A stretch of DNA of 64,000 bases, taken from assembly GCF_014635845.1 (NCBI RefSeq), contig NZ_BMDP01000001.1, positions 682,001 through 746,000 of the forward strand, given 5' to 3'. Positions within the stretch are counted from its first letter, which is position 1. Each line of letters opens with the position of its first letter. The stretch is from Oxalicibacterium solurbis. Its GTDB lineage: Bacteria > Pseudomonadota > Gammaproteobacteria > Burkholderiales > Burkholderiaceae_D. The position numbers and the translations under genes are program-made. A model generated the notes under the pieces. The model did no database searches and was not told where the DNA came from. It saw only the letters and a list, made by a program, of their open reading frames with translations. This document shows positions 31,709-42,330 of the stretch, in pieces.

Positions 31709-34700
31709 TCATCCCTCCGGTGTAGTCGGTGCAATTTCCGTCTTGCGTTCGACCTTGACGACGTTCGGATCACTCCACGGCCCGGTGATCGCATATTCGA
31801 ACGTGAATGCCTTCGCCAGCGGTGCACGCAGGAACAACTGCGCCAGGAACGTACCGGCACCGATCACCGGATTGACGGCCAGCGCATAGGCGACCGATGC
31901 AGCACCGGCGTTGATCTCCGGAACGACGACCACGCTCAGGTCCTGCGTTTCCTTGTCGATGTCGGCCGAGCCCGTAATCAATACAGTAGCACTGACGCCG
32001 CGCATTTTCAGGTTGTCCGTGTGTGCGACGCCGTTGGCGATCTGCGCGTTGCCGTTGATGCCGTCGAATGCAAACCCTTCGGAGAACACATCGCGGAAAT
32101 CCAGCGTCAGGCGGCGCGGCAGCGATTGCAGGCTCAGCACGCCGAGCAGCTTGGCCGCACCCGGTTCCACTTTCAGGAACTGGCCACTGCTGATGTCGAG
32201 ATCGAGGTTGCCCGACAGCGTCGGAAAATCGATGGAAAACGGCAATCCTTTCCAGTTGATCGCACCGCTCATCTTGCCCTTGCCGCCGCGCACCACGTCG
32301 ACGAAGCCGAAACGGTTCAACAGGCCGCCGGCGTTGGCAATGTCCAGGTTGTAGTCGAGGCTGGAAATATTGCTGCCGTTCTTCGCCAGCCAGCTGCCGC
32401 TTGCGTTCAACGTCGCATCCGTGTTCTTCAAGGCGAGATTACGTATCTTCCATTCGCGGCCCTCGGTTGCGCGCACATAATGCGCCCGCAGTTCGAGGCG
32501 GCCCAGCTTGCGGTCGAACAACTGAAAATCCTCGGCGACGATATCGAGCGCCGGCATCTCGGTCGTCTTGTCGGTATTGGCCAGCAAGGTCTTGACATCG
32601 GAACTGGCGGACTTCGGCACCACCAGCGATGCCAGCCGCGCCGTCACCTTGCCGAGGCCGCGCCCCGACGACGATTCGACCCACGTCAGGTAACCCGAAG
32701 CCTGCTGCGAATCGATATTGGCCTGCCAGGTGTTTTCATCGTGCGACACGCCGACCACGACGTTGTCGATCTTCTTGCCGAGCAGGTACAGCTCGGTGGC
32801 GCGCACCGCCACCACATTCGGCTCTACATACTGCGCCACGTCCGGTCCGTCTGGTGCCGCCTTCTTGCCGCCTTTCGCCGTATCGCTCAATGACGAAGTC
32901 AGATCCAGCCAGTCGTCCACATTCAGCGAACGCATGTTGACGTTGGCCATCAGGCCGTCATCTGGTATCGGCGGCGGCACGTTGACGCCGATACCGCCGC
33001 GCACCACGCGCCAGCTCGCAGCCGGATCGTTTGCATTGCGTTCGCGCTGGTAGCTGGCAGCGATCATGCTGCCGAGCGAAATCTGTATCGTGTCGCGCGA
33101 CAGCGCCGCGTTGTCGGAAGCCACACCACTCTGTGCGAACTTCAGCGGCAGCGCATCGCGCGCCGCCTTGCGCAACGGCGCCGGGAAATCGAGACCGAGG
33201 CCGCGCAGGTTGGATTCCACCGTCACGTCGACCAGCTTGCCCTTGACTGCCACCGCCGCCGTGAACTTCGTGCTGCCGCTGATGCGATCGGCAAACTTCT
33301 GCATCGCCGGCGACGCATAGCTCTTGCGCAGGCCGGCGGCTGTCAGGCTGCCATCGGCCTTGATCAGGATATTGCCGTCCTTCTGCGAGCCACCACTCAA
33401 TGTCAACGGGCCGCCGAGGAAATTCGTCTTCACGCCTTCGAGCGTCACGCCCTTTTCGTTGAAAGCGACCACGCCGCCGGTCTGCGTCATCTGCGGCATC
33501 GCATTCATCAATGTCACGCCGTTGCCGGCGAACTTCAGGCGGCCTTCAACCCTGGCATCGTCCAGATGATTCAGCGGCAGGCGCAGCTTCAGGCCCAGCG
33601 CGGCATCGCCGGTCGCCTTCGTCTCGTCGGTGAAGTGGCCTATCCATCCTGCCACCGGGCTGTCCACCGTGTACTGCACCAGATCCTGCAGCGTGCCGGA
33701 AGCATCGCCATCTATTTCCAGCATCAGGTTGTCCGACAACAGATCGGGAATCACGGCCTTCACGTCGGAAACCGTCGCGCCGTGCGTATGGCCGCTGTCA
33801 GCCAGGATTTCCATGCGCGTGCGGTCGAAGCGGATCGTGCCCTTGATCTTGTCCAGGATCGGCCACAACGGCATCTGGCCGTCTCGGCCGAATTCATCCG
33901 GCGCATAGTTCAGCGCACCGTCGTCGATACGGCCGCTGAACGTGAATTCGCCCTTGGGCTTGTCGTTCGGCTTGGCGGTATGAAACGGGAATTGCGCCAG
34001 ATCGCCCTTGATGCGGATGCGGCCGTCGCGCAAGGTGCCGCCGACCAGTCCGCCGGTCAGCCAGTCGCGCACGTCGGCATCCATTGCCGTTGGCAGATAA
34101 TCGCCGACGCGGTTCAATTCCAGCCCGTCGATATTGCCGCTGACATCGATGACGCCCGGCACATGCCCCTTGCGATCCAGCGGCATCAGATGCGTGCCGG
34201 ACAGCGAAACGTTCAATCCGCCCTGCGCCACATCGAGCCGGCGCACGTCGAGGAATAATTGATCGTTCGGACGGAAATCCCATTTCGCATCCATCTTCAG
34301 CGCATCGAAGAAGACTTCCGGCTCGGTGAAATAGGTCGGCAGCGACAACTTCACGTTGTTCGATGCCAGCACAAATGCGCCGCCTTCGCTGTTGGCATCG
34401 ATATGGCCGCTCAGGTTTTCGAAACCGGGAATCGCCGGCACCGCAGCCTGCGCCGGCCTGTGGGCGGTCGCCGGCCGTGCCGCGCGCGCCGGCTGCGCAT
34501 TCAGCGCCAGTCCGATGAAATCGCCCTTGACCTTGTAGGACTGAATGTCCGGATATGCGCCCTGCCATTGCGCAGAAAAGTTCTTCAGTTGCCCACGCGG
34601 AGAAAAATCCTCCAGCAGGCGCAACTGCTCGACCGGCAACGGCAGGCGGCCGACGAAATCGGCCAGCGCGCGCAAATCGAGCAAGGTCGCCTGCACCTCG

Positions 34701-35878
34701 GTCAGCGCCGGCTTGCCGTTCTTCGCCGCCACATAGCGTTCGCTCATCGTGGTCTTCGGCAATATCAACCCGTCACGCCCGTGCAGCGTCAGGTCGGTGA
34801 CGGCGATCGTGTGGCCCTGCATGCCGAAAGTCGGCAGGCCGGTAGCTGCCGCGTCCAGCGATTCGCGCACTGCAACGCGACCGTTGGCACTGATCAGGTC
34901 CAGCGGCGCCAGATCGCGGCGCAATTGCAGCCGAACGTCCGACAAGGACAGATCGGCAGTCAGATCGGCCACGCGCGCATGATCGAAGGCCAGCCAGGCC
35001 CGCACCGATCCTCTGGCTGCCTGCAGATCGAACGGAAAGTCGAGCCAGGTCTTCCATGCGGCCAGATCGGTGTTGCGCAGATCGGCGTAGATCTCGCCGG
35101 TCCATTGCGTCGCATCGGAAATCTTGTCGGCAAACAAGGGATGATCGAAGCTGGCGCGCACGTCCAGCGGCGCGGCAATCGCTTCGGGCGGCGTCGCATG
35201 CAACGCAAAACGATGACTGTTGCCGCTGTTGCGCAGCACGATGTCGACATCGTTCAGCTGCAGCTCCGGTGCCTGGCGCAGATCGTCCTTCCAGCGCAGC
35301 CGGCCGCCGTGGATGCGGATTTCTTGCTGCGACAGCACCCAGTCGGCAGCACGGCCGTCGCTGCTCTGTTTCAGATCGAGCGGCAAGCCGGCCACGTAGA
35401 AGTTGCCGTCTGCATCGCGCAGCACATCCATGTCCGGCCGGTCGATCTCCAGCCGATCCAGCCGCAGATCGACCGCCAGCAGCGACCACCATGACACGGT
35501 GGCGGATACTGCCGGCAATTGCAGCGCAGGCTTGCCGTTCTTGTCGTAAATGGCGACATCGCTCAGCGCGAGTTCGGGCTGCAGGCCGCGCCAGGATGCG
35601 GCGATGGCGCCTATCGTCACCGGGCGTCCCAGCGCATGCGCCGCCACCTGTTCGACATCGACACGGTAATCGGCAATCTGCGGCAATACCGCATAGCGCA
35701 GCGTCAGGAACAGCGCACAGAAGATGAAATAGAAAACGATCGCTAACCGCAACAGCCACTTCAGCATGTGACATCCTATGCTGCCCAGTCGACTGCAGGA
35801 CATGTGGAGAGAACGCCAGCCTGTCTGCAGCCTGTCAGCCAGAGAAATCCGTTCGGGTTGGCGTTGCTCGGTAGGCAT
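31709..35878 (-). CDS. YhdP family AsmA-like protein (DUF3971), intermembrane phospholipid transport candidate
   Basis: A 1389-residue protein with one N-terminal transmembrane anchor (about 38-62, MLKWLLRLAIVFYFIFC) and a very long periplasmic part with AsmA-type repeats and the DUF3971/AsmA-like C-terminal region (ending in FLAQLFLRAPLAKAF). E. coli YhdP, with TamB and YdbH, bridges the periplasm to move phospholipid to the outer membrane. The start is uncertain: ATG 35878 lacks a Shine-Dalgarno, while ATG 35767 (residue 38) has AGGA at good spacing. I kept the longer form because homologs usually have a hydrophilic segment before the anchor. Divergent from glnE. Confidence 0.88.
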   Translation of the reverse strand: MPTEQRQPERISLADRLQTGWRSLHMSCSRLGSIGCHMLKWLLRLAIVFYFIFCALFLTLRYAVLPQIADYRVDVEQVAAHALGRPVTIGAIAASWRGLQPELALSDVAIYDKNGKPALQLPAVSATVSWWSLLAVDLRLDRLEIDRPDMDVLRDADGNFYVAGLPLDLKQSSDGRAADWVLSQQEIRIHGGRLRWKDDLRQAPELQLNDVDIVLRNSGNSHRFALHATPPEAIAAPLDVRASFDHPLFADKISDATQWTGEIYADLRNTDLAAWKTWLDFPFDLQAARGSVRAWLAFDHARVADLTADLSLSDVRLQLRRDLAPLDLISANGRVAVRESLDAAATGLPTFGMQGHTIAVTDLTLHGRDGLILPKTTMSERYVAAKNGKPALTEVQATLLDLRALADFVGRLPLPVEQLRLLEDFSPRGQLKNFSAQWQGAYPDIQSYKVKGDFIGLALNAQPARAARPATAHRPAQAAVPAIPGFENLSGHIDANSEGGAFVLASNNVKLSLPTYFTEPEVFFDALKMDAKWDFRPNDQLFLDVRRLDVAQGGLNVSLSGTHLMPLDRKGHVPGVIDVSGNIDGLELNRVGDYLPTAMDADVRDWLTGGLVGGTLRDGRIRIKGDLAQFPFHTAKPNDKPKGEFTFSGRIDDGALNYAPDEFGRDGQMPLWPILDKIKGTIRFDRTRMEILADSGHTHGATVSDVKAVIPDLLSDNLMLEIDGDASGTLQDLVQYTVDSPVAGWIGHFTDETKATGDAALGLKLRLPLNHLDDARVEGRLKFAGNGVTLMNAMPQMTQTGGVVAFNEKGVTLEGVKTNFLGGPLTLSGGSQKDGNILIKADGSLTAAGLRKSYASPAMQKFADRISGSTKFTAAVAVKGKLVDVTVESNLRGLGLDFPAPLRKAARDALPLKFAQSGVASDNAALSRDTIQISLGSMIAASYQRERNANDPAASWRVVRGGIGVNVPPPIPDDGLMANVNMRSLNVDDWLDLTSSLSDTAKGGKKAAPDGPDVAQYVEPNVVAVRATELYLLGKKIDNVVVGVSHDENTWQANIDSQQASGYLTWVESSSGRGLGKVTARLASLVVPKSASSDVKTLLANTDKTTEMPALDIVAEDFQLFDRKLGRLELRAHYVRATEGREWKIRNLALKNTDATLNASGSWLAKNGSNISSLDYNLDIANAGGLLNRFGFVDVVRGGKGKMSGAINWKGLPFSIDFPTLSGNLDLDISSGQFLKVEPGAAKLLGVLSLQSLPRRLTLDFRDVFSEGFAFDGINGNAQIANGVAHTDNLKMRGVSATVLITGSADIDKETQDLSVVVVPEINAGAASVAYALAVNPVIGAGTFLAQLFLRAPLAKAFTFEYAITGPWSDPNVVKVERKTEIAPTTPEG

Positions 35879-36044
35879 TAATCAAAGAGTCGGTAGGTCG
35901 ACATCGCGTAGAATAAATTCGGCGCACTGCTCGGTGCTGACAACATCGAGACGGCTTGGTTCAAGTATCTCAATCATCGATCTCAGGTATCGCCGCGACA
36001 AACCATCCGTCTTTCGACAATTCTGGAACCCAATCTTGACGAAC

Positions 36045-38753
36045 ATGCCCCAATCCGACATCTCCGCCTCGCGGTTCTACACCCGATGGATCAATGCCGA
36101 TGCATCGCGCGCGCAAAAGGTGGCCGAAACCGGCAGATTATCCCTGAACGCCGAAGTTTTCGCTCGGATTTTACAAGAGGAGACCGCCGCCGGCACCGCG
36201 CTGCCGGCCGCCATGCGCCGCTTGCGCAACCTGGTGATCTGCACGCTGATCCGGCGCGATCTGAGCGGCCATGCCGATCTGGCCGAAGTGCTGGACACGA
36301 TGACGGCATTCGGCGACTTCGCCGTGCAGCAGCAACTGGCCGCCGTCACCGCCGACATGATCGCGCTGCACGGCACGCCTATCGGCGCCGAATCGGGCCG
36401 CCCGCAGGAAATGATCGTGCTCGGCATGGGCAAGCTCGGCGGCGGCGAACTGAACGTCTCGTCCGACATCGACCTGATCTTCGTCTACCCGGAAGACGGC
36501 GAAACAGCGACGACCTCGCCCGAGCAGAAGCAGTTGTCCAACCATGAATTCTTCGTCCGCACCGGCCGCAAGCTGATCGCTGCGCTGTCCGAAATCACCG
36601 AAGACGGCTTCACCTTCCGCGTCGACATGGCGCTGCGGCCGAACGGCGCGTCCGGGCCACTGGCCGCCAGCCTCAACATGGTCGAGGAATACCTGATCGT
36701 GCAAGGCCGCGAATGGGAGCGCTACGCCTGGGTCAAGGCACGCGCGCTGACCGGCCATCCGGACGACATCGCCGCGCTGGACCAGATCGTGCGCCCCTTC
36801 GTCTATCGCCGCTATCTCGACTACGGCTCGATCGATGCGATCCGCAACATGCACGCGCAGATTCGCGCCGAAGTCGCGCGGCAGGAAGCGCGCCATCCGG
36901 ACCGCAGCAACAACGTCAAGCTCGGCCGCGGCGGCATCCGCGAGATCGAATTCATCGCGCAGGTGTTCCAGCTGATCCGCGGCGGACGCGACGCCGTACT
37001 GCGCGACCGCTCGACGCGCCATACATTGCGCACGCTGGCGGAAAAGCAGCTGCTCAAACCCGAGATCGTCGACCAGCTGCTGGACGCCTACACCTTCCTG
37101 CGCAATCTGGAGCACCGGCTGCAGTATCTGGACGATGCGCAGACGCACACGCTGCCCGCCAACGAAGACGACAGGCTGACCGTCGCGCGGATGATGGGCT
37201 ATGCCGACACCGCTGCGCTGCTGGCCACGCTGGAAGAGCAGCGTGCGCTGGTCGCCCTGCAGTTCGACGAAATCTTCGACGACCGGAAGAGCGAACAGCA
37301 ACAGGCCGAAGTCAGCGCGGAATTGCATGCCGTGCTGTCCGCCTCCGACAGCGAGGAAGCAATCGCCGCCTTCCTGCAGACGCTGGCCTTCGACCATCCG
37401 GAAGAAGCCGCGCGCCGCATGCTCGCCACCTGGCATTCCCCGCGCCTGCAGTCACTGCCGGAAGCCAGCCGCAACAAGCTGGTTGCCCTCGTCAACGCCG
37501 CGCTGCCCCTCATCGCAAAAGTCACGCAAACCCATGCCGCCACGCTCGGCCGCATGCTCGATTTCCTGGAAGCGATCGCACGTCGCGCCGCTTATCTGGC
37601 GCTGCTGACCGAATATCCGCACGCGCTGGAACGCGTGATCCGCATGATCGCCGCCAGCAACTGGGCCGCCACCTACCTGACGCGCCATCCGCTGCTGCTC
37701 GACGAACTCCTGGACGACCGCACGCTGAAGGCCGCGCCCGACTGGGGCGCCTTCGTGCAGAATTGCCAGCGCCAGCTGGATGAAGTGCCGGGCGATACCG
37801 AACGACAGATGGACATCCTGCGCGAGATGCACCACGCACAACTGATCCGCCTGCTGGCGCAGGATCTGGTCGGCGACCTCACCGTCGAACGCCTGGCCGA
37901 TCATCTGTCCGATCTGGCCGACCGGCTAGTCGCGCTGACGATGAACGCAATCTGGAAGATGCTGCCCAACCGCCATCGCGATGTGCCGCAATTCGCCGTG
38001 ATTGCCTTCGGCAAGTTGGGCGGCAAGGAGCTCGGTTACGCCTCCGATCTCGACGTCATCTTCCTGTACGACGACGATCATCCCGATGCGCCGGCGCTAT
38101 ACGCCAAGCTCGCACAACGCTTTATCACCTGGATGACGTCGCACACGCCGGCCGGCATCCTGTTCGACATCGATACCGCGCTGCGGCCCGACGGCGCCAG
38201 CGGCCTGCTGGTCACGACAGTCGCCTCGTTCGAGAAATACGAAACCCAGTCCGCCTGGCTGTGGGAACACCAGGCATTGACGCGCGCCCGCTTCTGCGCC
38301 GGTGACACCCACATCGGCGAGCGGTTCGAGTCGATCCGCGAAAAGGTATTGTGCCAGTCACGCGACGACGGCAAGCTGAAACAGGACATACTGGAAATGC
38401 GCAAGAAGATGCACGACGCGCATCCGAACCGCACACAGCTGTTCGACCTCAAGCATGATGCCGGCGGCATGATCGATATCGAATTCATCGTCCAGTATCT
38501 GGTGCTGCGCCATGCCGCCGATCAGCCGCGACTGACCGGCGACATCGGCAATATCGCACTGCTGAAACTGTGCGGAGAACTGGGACTGATTGCACGTGAC
38601 CTGTCGGAACAATGCGCCGATGCCTACCGCACTTTCCGCCGCATGCAGCACCATATCCGGCTGCAAGGCGAAGAACGCGCACGCGTTGACAAGGACAAGG
38701 TGGTAGCGGAAACCGGTGCCGTCACGACACTGTGGCAGCAGGTATTCGGCTGA
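36045..38753 (+). CDS. glnE: Bifunctional glutamine synthetase adenylyltransferase/deadenylylase
   Basis: A 902-residue GlnE with two nucleotidyltransferase domains: N-terminal deadenylylase (GMGKLGGGELNVSSDIDLIFVY, near 125) and C-terminal adenylylase (FGKLGGKELGYASDLDVIFLYDDD, near 655), separated by a helical domain with a GlnE helical motif (LGRGGIREIEF near 288). It modifies and demodifies GlnA in response to PII. Length is slightly below the E. coli protein (946). The ATG at 36045 begins conserved sequence; the open frame further upstream is not conserved. It ends at a strong terminator. Confidence 0.96.
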   Translation: MPQSDISASRFYTRWINADASRAQKVAETGRLSLNAEVFARILQEETAAGTALPAAMRRLRNLVICTLIRRDLSGHADLAEVLDTMTAFGDFAVQQQLAAVTADMIALHGTPIGAESGRPQEMIVLGMGKLGGGELNVSSDIDLIFVYPEDGETATTSPEQKQLSNHEFFVRTGRKLIAALSEITEDGFTFRVDMALRPNGASGPLAASLNMVEEYLIVQGREWERYAWVKARALTGHPDDIAALDQIVRPFVYRRYLDYGSIDAIRNMHAQIRAEVARQEARHPDRSNNVKLGRGGIREIEFIAQVFQLIRGGRDAVLRDRSTRHTLRTLAEKQLLKPEIVDQLLDAYTFLRNLEHRLQYLDDAQTHTLPANEDDRLTVARMMGYADTAALLATLEEQRALVALQFDEIFDDRKSEQQQAEVSAELHAVLSASDSEEAIAAFLQTLAFDHPEEAARRMLATWHSPRLQSLPEASRNKLVALVNAALPLIAKVTQTHAATLGRMLDFLEAIARRAAYLALLTEYPHALERVIRMIAASNWAATYLTRHPLLLDELLDDRTLKAAPDWGAFVQNCQRQLDEVPGDTERQMDILREMHHAQLIRLLAQDLVGDLTVERLADHLSDLADRLVALTMNAIWKMLPNRHRDVPQFAVIAFGKLGGKELGYASDLDVIFLYDDDHPDAPALYAKLAQRFITWMTSHTPAGILFDIDTALRPDGASGLLVTTVASFEKYETQSAWLWEHQALTRARFCAGDTHIGERFESIREKVLCQSRDDGKLKQDILEMRKKMHDAHPNRTQLFDLKHDAGGMIDIEFIVQYLVLRHAADQPRLTGDIGNIALLKLCGELGLIARDLSEQCADAYRTFRRMQHHIRLQGEERARVDKDKVVAETGAVTTLWQQVFG

Positions 38754-38775
38754 TCACGCCAACCGCATCTTCATG

Positions 38776-38807
38776 AAAAAAGCCGTCCTCTTCGGACGGC
38801 TTTTTTT
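38776..38807. terminator. Intrinsic terminator after glnE, probably bidirectional
   Basis: AAAAAAGCCGTCC, loop TCTTC, GGACGGCTTTTTTT. It lies between convergent glnE and the lipoprotein gene. Confidence 0.92.
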
Positions 38808-38869
38808 CGAACAGCATTTTTAGCATGCGGTGAACCGGACAATCCGGATAGTCCGGATTGCCCGGGCTA

Positions 38870-39940
38870 TCACGGCATCAAGGTTTTCTTCGCACTCTGC
38901 TTGGCCTTGATTTCATTCGTCGCTTTCCGGATCGCAGCAAGACGTGCATCGGTATCCGGATGGATTGCCGTATAACCGTTCAACACACTGGCCGGATACT
39001 GGCTTGCCAGGCGTTGCCAGAACGCGGCCGCGCCGTCGATGCTGTAGCCGGCACGCGCCAGCATGTACAGCGACAGCGTATCGGCGGCCTCGTCGAGTTC
39101 CTGCGGCATCGCCTTCACGCCGGCCGTGCCGCTCAACGGCGCGGTATCCGGCGTCACGCGGATCATGTTGTCGATGATGCCGCCGATCGTGGCATTCATC
39201 TGCTGGCGCGTCGGATGTCCCAGTGCCGTATGCGCCAGTTCCTTCGCCATCACGTACGCCAGCTCGGTATCGTTGCGCGCGAAATTCAGCATGCCGCGCG
39301 TGATCAGCACGCGACGGCCGTCCGAATAGGCATTGACGTTGTCGACGTTGCCCAGTTCGATACCGAAGCCGCAAGCCTGCGTCAGCGGCACATTCGCGGT
39401 CAGCGGATTGCCATCACGCTGCAGGCCGAGCTTGACGCTGGACAAACGCCCCACCAGCGGGCCGAGCACGGCGGCAGCCTGGCGTTCGGCATTCGGTCCC
39501 TGCGGCATCGGCTGGTCCTGCACCGATGTCAGCAGATCGCCGCGCCGCACACCGGCACGCGCCGCACCGCTGTTGTTCAGCACGCCGGTCACCTGCAGGC
39601 GTTCTTCATAGCCGAGCGCGCTGGCGGCTGCCACGTAGTCTTCCGAATACGAATACTTGTTCTTCGCACTGAAGCCGATCAGGTTGCGCACATTGCCCTT
39701 GCATAGCGGCGTGTTGTTGACCAGCAGCGGCGCAGCGACACGGTACAGGCGATCCTGCTGCGTCGTGATCGTACGCAGCGCCTGTACTTGCGCCGACTCG
39801 CCGCTGCCGGCATAAGTACCGCCCGGTGCATCCAGCGGCACCGTGCTGCATCCTGCCAGCATTGCAGCTGCAGACAACAGGCCAATGCGCACCGGAACGT
39901 GTTTCAGGGAAGACAGGAAGGGACGAAGCAGGTCTTGCAT
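38870..39940 (-). CDS. M48-like lipoprotein with PDZ-like domain and altered zinc motif
   Basis: A 356-residue protein with a lipobox (AAMLAGCS; lipidated Cys near 31) and an M48 peptidase domain from about 190. A PDZ-like segment (VTGVLNNSGAARAGVRRGDLL, about 115-185) precedes it. The zinc motif expected as HExxH reads KELAH (233-237), so the first zinc ligand is Lys, while the downstream ELDEAAD region that supplies the third ligand is kept. It may be inactive or a binding protein. It is the last gene of the dut-side operon, 32 bases after dut. Confidence 0.85.
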   Translation of the reverse strand: MQDLLRPFLSSLKHVPVRIGLLSAAAMLAGCSTVPLDAPGGTYAGSGESAQVQALRTITTQQDRLYRVAAPLLVNNTPLCKGNVRNLIGFSAKNKYSYSEDYVAAASALGYEERLQVTGVLNNSGAARAGVRRGDLLTSVQDQPMPQGPNAERQAAAVLGPLVGRLSSVKLGLQRDGNPLTANVPLTQACGFGIELGNVDNVNAYSDGRRVLITRGMLNFARNDTELAYVMAKELAHTALGHPTRQQMNATIGGIIDNMIRVTPDTAPLSGTAGVKAMPQELDEAADTLSLYMLARAGYSIDGAAAFWQRLASQYPASVLNGYTAIHPDTDARLAAIRKATNEIKAKQSAKKTLMP

Positions 39941-39972
39941 GGATTTCTCCTGGTGAATCAGTATTTGCCGTT

Positions 39973-40422
39973 TCAGTGTTTACCGGTGCTGCCGAAACCG
40001 CCGGCGCCACGTGAACTGGCATCGAAATCGTCGACAATGTTGAAGCCGACCTGCAGCACCGGCACGATGACCAGTTGCGCCAGACGCTCCATCGGATTCA
40101 GCGTGAATTCGGTCTGGCCGCGGTTCCATGTCGAGACCATCAGCTGACCCTGATAATCGGAGTCGATCAACCCGACGAGATTGCCAAGCACGATGCCGTG
40201 CTTGTGGCCCATGCCGCTGCGCGGCAGGATCATTGCCGCATAGCCAGGATCGGCGATATGGATCGCGAGACCCGTCGGCACCAGATGCGTCTCGCCCGGC
40301 TTCAGCACCAGCGGCGCATCGAGGCAAGCGCGCAGATCCAGGCCCGCGCTGCCCGATGTCGCATATGCAGGCAGTTGTTCTTTCATGCGAGGGTCGAGGA
40401 TTTTGACGTCGATATTCTTCAT
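39973..40422 (-). CDS. dut: dUTP diphosphatase
   Basis: A 149-residue trimeric dUTPase giving dUMP and keeping uracil out of DNA. Motifs 1-5 are present: [38 protein letters not shown] and the C-terminal [10 protein letters not shown] loop that closes over substrate. It follows coaBC by 41 bases in the usual coaBC-dut arrangement. Confidence 0.97.
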   Translation of the reverse strand: MKNIDVKILDPRMKEQLPAYATSGSAGLDLRACLDAPLVLKPGETHLVPTGLAIHIADPGYAAMILPRSGMGHKHGIVLGNLVGLIDSDYQGQLMVSTWNRGQTEFTLNPMERLAQLVIVPVLQVGFNIVDDFDASSRGAGGFGSTGKH

Positions 40423-40463
40423 GTAGGGAATTTGTGGAAATACGTGAAATGGATTCGTGACGA

Positions 40464-41660
40464 TCAGTCCGGCAGGCGCTGTGCAATTTCGGCGATCAAC
40501 TGGCGCGCCAGCGTCTGCTTGTCGGCATGCGGCAACGGCAGATGGCCTTTTTCATCGAACAGCATCAGTTCGTTGTCGTCGCGACCGAAAGTCTGCGGAC
40601 CGATATTGCCGACCAGCAGCGGGATATTCTTTTTCTTGCGCTTGGCTTCGCCGAATTCGATCAGGTTTTCCGATTCGGCAGCGAAACCGACGCAGTAAGG
40701 AGGCTTGTCCAATGCAGCGACGGCGGCGAGGATGTCGGCGTTTTCCTCGAATTCCAGCGTCGGCGATTTGCCATCGGCGTCTTTCTTGATCTTCTGTGCA
40801 CTGGCGTTCTTCACGCGCCAGTCCGCCACCGCAGCCACCGCGATGAACACGTGCTGCGCTGCGATGCGCGACATCACGACATCGTGCATCTGTTCCGCCG
40901 TCTGCACGCCGATGCGGTGCACGCCGTACGGCGCATCCAGCGCAGTCGGGCCGGATACCAGCGTCACGTCGGCACCGGCTTCACGCGCTGCGCGGGCAAT
41001 TGCATAACCCATCTTTCCCGACGACAGATTCGTGATGCCGCGCACCGGATCGATCGGTTCGAAGGTCGGGCCGGCGGTAATCAGCACGCTCTTGCCGACC
41101 AGCAGGTTCGGCTGAAAGCTGGTGACGATTTCTTCCAGTAACTGTGCCGGCTCCAGCATGCGGCCCATGCCGGTTTCGCCGCAAGCCTGTTCGCCGGCAT
41201 CGGGGCCGAGCACGGCGATACGATCGTTCTTCAGTTGCGCGACATTGCGCTGCGTGGCCGGGTTCTGCCACATCTCGACGTTCATCGCCGGCGCCACCAT
41301 CAGCGGCAGCGTCATCGGACGCGCCACGCACAAGGTAGAAAGCAGATCGTCGCAGGCGCCATGCGCCAGCTTGAAGATGAAATCGGCGGAACACGGCGCG
41401 ATGACGATCGCATCGACGTCGCGCGTCAGGTCGATGTGCGGCATGTTGTTGTCGATGCGCGCATCCCACTGGTCGGTGACGACCGGCCGGCCGGACAGTG
41501 CCTGCATGGTGACCGGTGTGATGAAGTGCGTGGCCGCATCCGTCATTACCACCTGCACCGACGCGCCGGCCTTGACCAGTGCGCGCGTCAGTTCGGCTGC
41601 CTTGTAGCAGGCGATGCCGCCGGTCAGTCCCAGCACGATTTTTTTACCGGCAAGATCCAT
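40464..41660 (-). CDS. coaBC: Bifunctional phosphopantothenoylcysteine decarboxylase/phosphopantothenate-cysteine ligase
   Basis: A 398-residue CoaBC, two consecutive steps of coenzyme A synthesis. The N-terminal flavoprotein decarboxylase (about 1-190) shows [11 protein letters not shown], the PHIDL His and the redox Cys loop [13 protein letters not shown]; the C-terminal CTP-dependent ligase begins at [20 protein letters not shown] and contains [10 protein letters not shown] and KIKK. Between lspA and dut on the minus strand. Confidence 0.97.
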   Translation of the reverse strand: MDLAGKKIVLGLTGGIACYKAAELTRALVKAGASVQVVMTDAATHFITPVTMQALSGRPVVTDQWDARIDNNMPHIDLTRDVDAIVIAPCSADFIFKLAHGACDDLLSTLCVARPMTLPLMVAPAMNVEMWQNPATQRNVAQLKNDRIAVLGPDAGEQACGETGMGRMLEPAQLLEEIVTSFQPNLLVGKSVLITAGPTFEPIDPVRGITNLSSGKMGYAIARAAREAGADVTLVSGPTALDAPYGVHRIGVQTAEQMHDVVMSRIAAQHVFIAVAAVADWRVKNASAQKIKKDADGKSPTLEFEENADILAAVAALDKPPYCVGFAAESENLIEFGEAKRKKKNIPLLVGNIGPQTFGRDDNELMLFDEKGHLPLPHADKQTLARQLIAEIAQRLPD

Positions 41661-41715
41661 CGAAGACTCCTGGAAGATGTCGCGGGCTAGTGTAACAGTT
41701 CAGCTCCACTGCCCG

Positions 41716-42207
41716 CTATTTGCCGACGCGGCGCAATTCGTCGTAAATGAACAGGATTGCACCGATGCAGATCGCGCTGTCGGCGATGTTGAAGGCCGGC
41801 CAGTGCCAGCCGCCGACATGGAAATCGAGGAAATCGATGACGTGGCCGTAAATCAACCTATCGATCACGTTGCCGACCGCACCGCCGAGAATCAGCGCCA
41901 GCGCCCAGCTGAACAGACGCTGGCCGGCATGCCGATGCAACAGCCAGACGATGAACAGCGCCGCGGCAATACCCATCACCGTGAAGAAGTAACGTTGCCA
42001 GCCGCCGCCGGTGGCGAGGAAACTGAACGCCGCGCCCTTGTTGTAGACCAGCACCAGGTTGAAGAACGACGTGACCGTGTGCGATTCGCCGTAGAAGAAC
42101 AGGCGTTCGATCGCGATCTTGGTGATCTGATCGATCAGGACCACGATCGCCGCAATGCCGAGCCAGGGCGCCATGTTGCAGGAATTGCCGAAGATTTTCT
42201 TAGCCAT
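41716..42207 (-). CDS. lspA: Lipoprotein signal peptidase
   Basis: A 163-residue inner-membrane aspartyl peptidase with four transmembrane helices. Catalytic Asp residues are in [10 protein letters not shown] and FNIADSAIC. It matures diacylglyceryl-modified prolipoproteins, including the lipoprotein encoded at the end of this operon. No good Shine-Dalgarno is seen before the ATG at 42207. The 123-base gap to ileS contains a strong hairpin and a short repeat array. Confidence 0.96.
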   Translation of the reverse strand: MAKKIFGNSCNMAPWLGIAAIVVLIDQITKIAIERLFFYGESHTVTSFFNLVLVYNKGAAFSFLATGGGWQRYFFTVMGIAAALFIVWLLHRHAGQRLFSWALALILGGAVGNVIDRLIYGHVIDFLDFHVGGWHWPAFNIADSAICIGAILFIYDELRRVGK

Positions 42208-42236
42208 CGATTGTTTTCGTTGCGATGTCAGGGGAA

Positions 42237-42261
42237 GCGGTTCCGCATGGAGCGGAACCGC
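42237..42261 (-). other. Intercistronic hairpin between ileS and lspA
   Basis: GCGGTTCCGC, loop ATGGA, GCGGAACCGC: a perfect 10-bp stem without a T-tract, 30 bases upstream of lspA. Likely an RNA processing or stability structure, or one that tunes lspA translation. Confidence 0.6.
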
Positions 42262-42290
42262 GTTTGCATTGCACGCTAAATATCATTGAT

Positions 42291-42326
42291 GCAATTACGT
42301 CCGTAATTACGTTTGCAATTACACCG
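42291..42326. repeat. Three imperfect 12-bp tandem repeats just downstream of ileS
   Basis: GCAATTACGTCC, GTAATTACGTTT, GCAATTACACCG in direct succession; a decayed fourth unit runs into the ileS stop. AT-rich relative to surroundings. No function evident. Confidence 0.6.
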
Positions 42327-42330
42327 GCAA

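Noticed and set aside
30947-32893. Plus-strand open frame of 648 codons
   Set aside because: Antisense to the nitrilase-family gene and yhdP, no homology visible.
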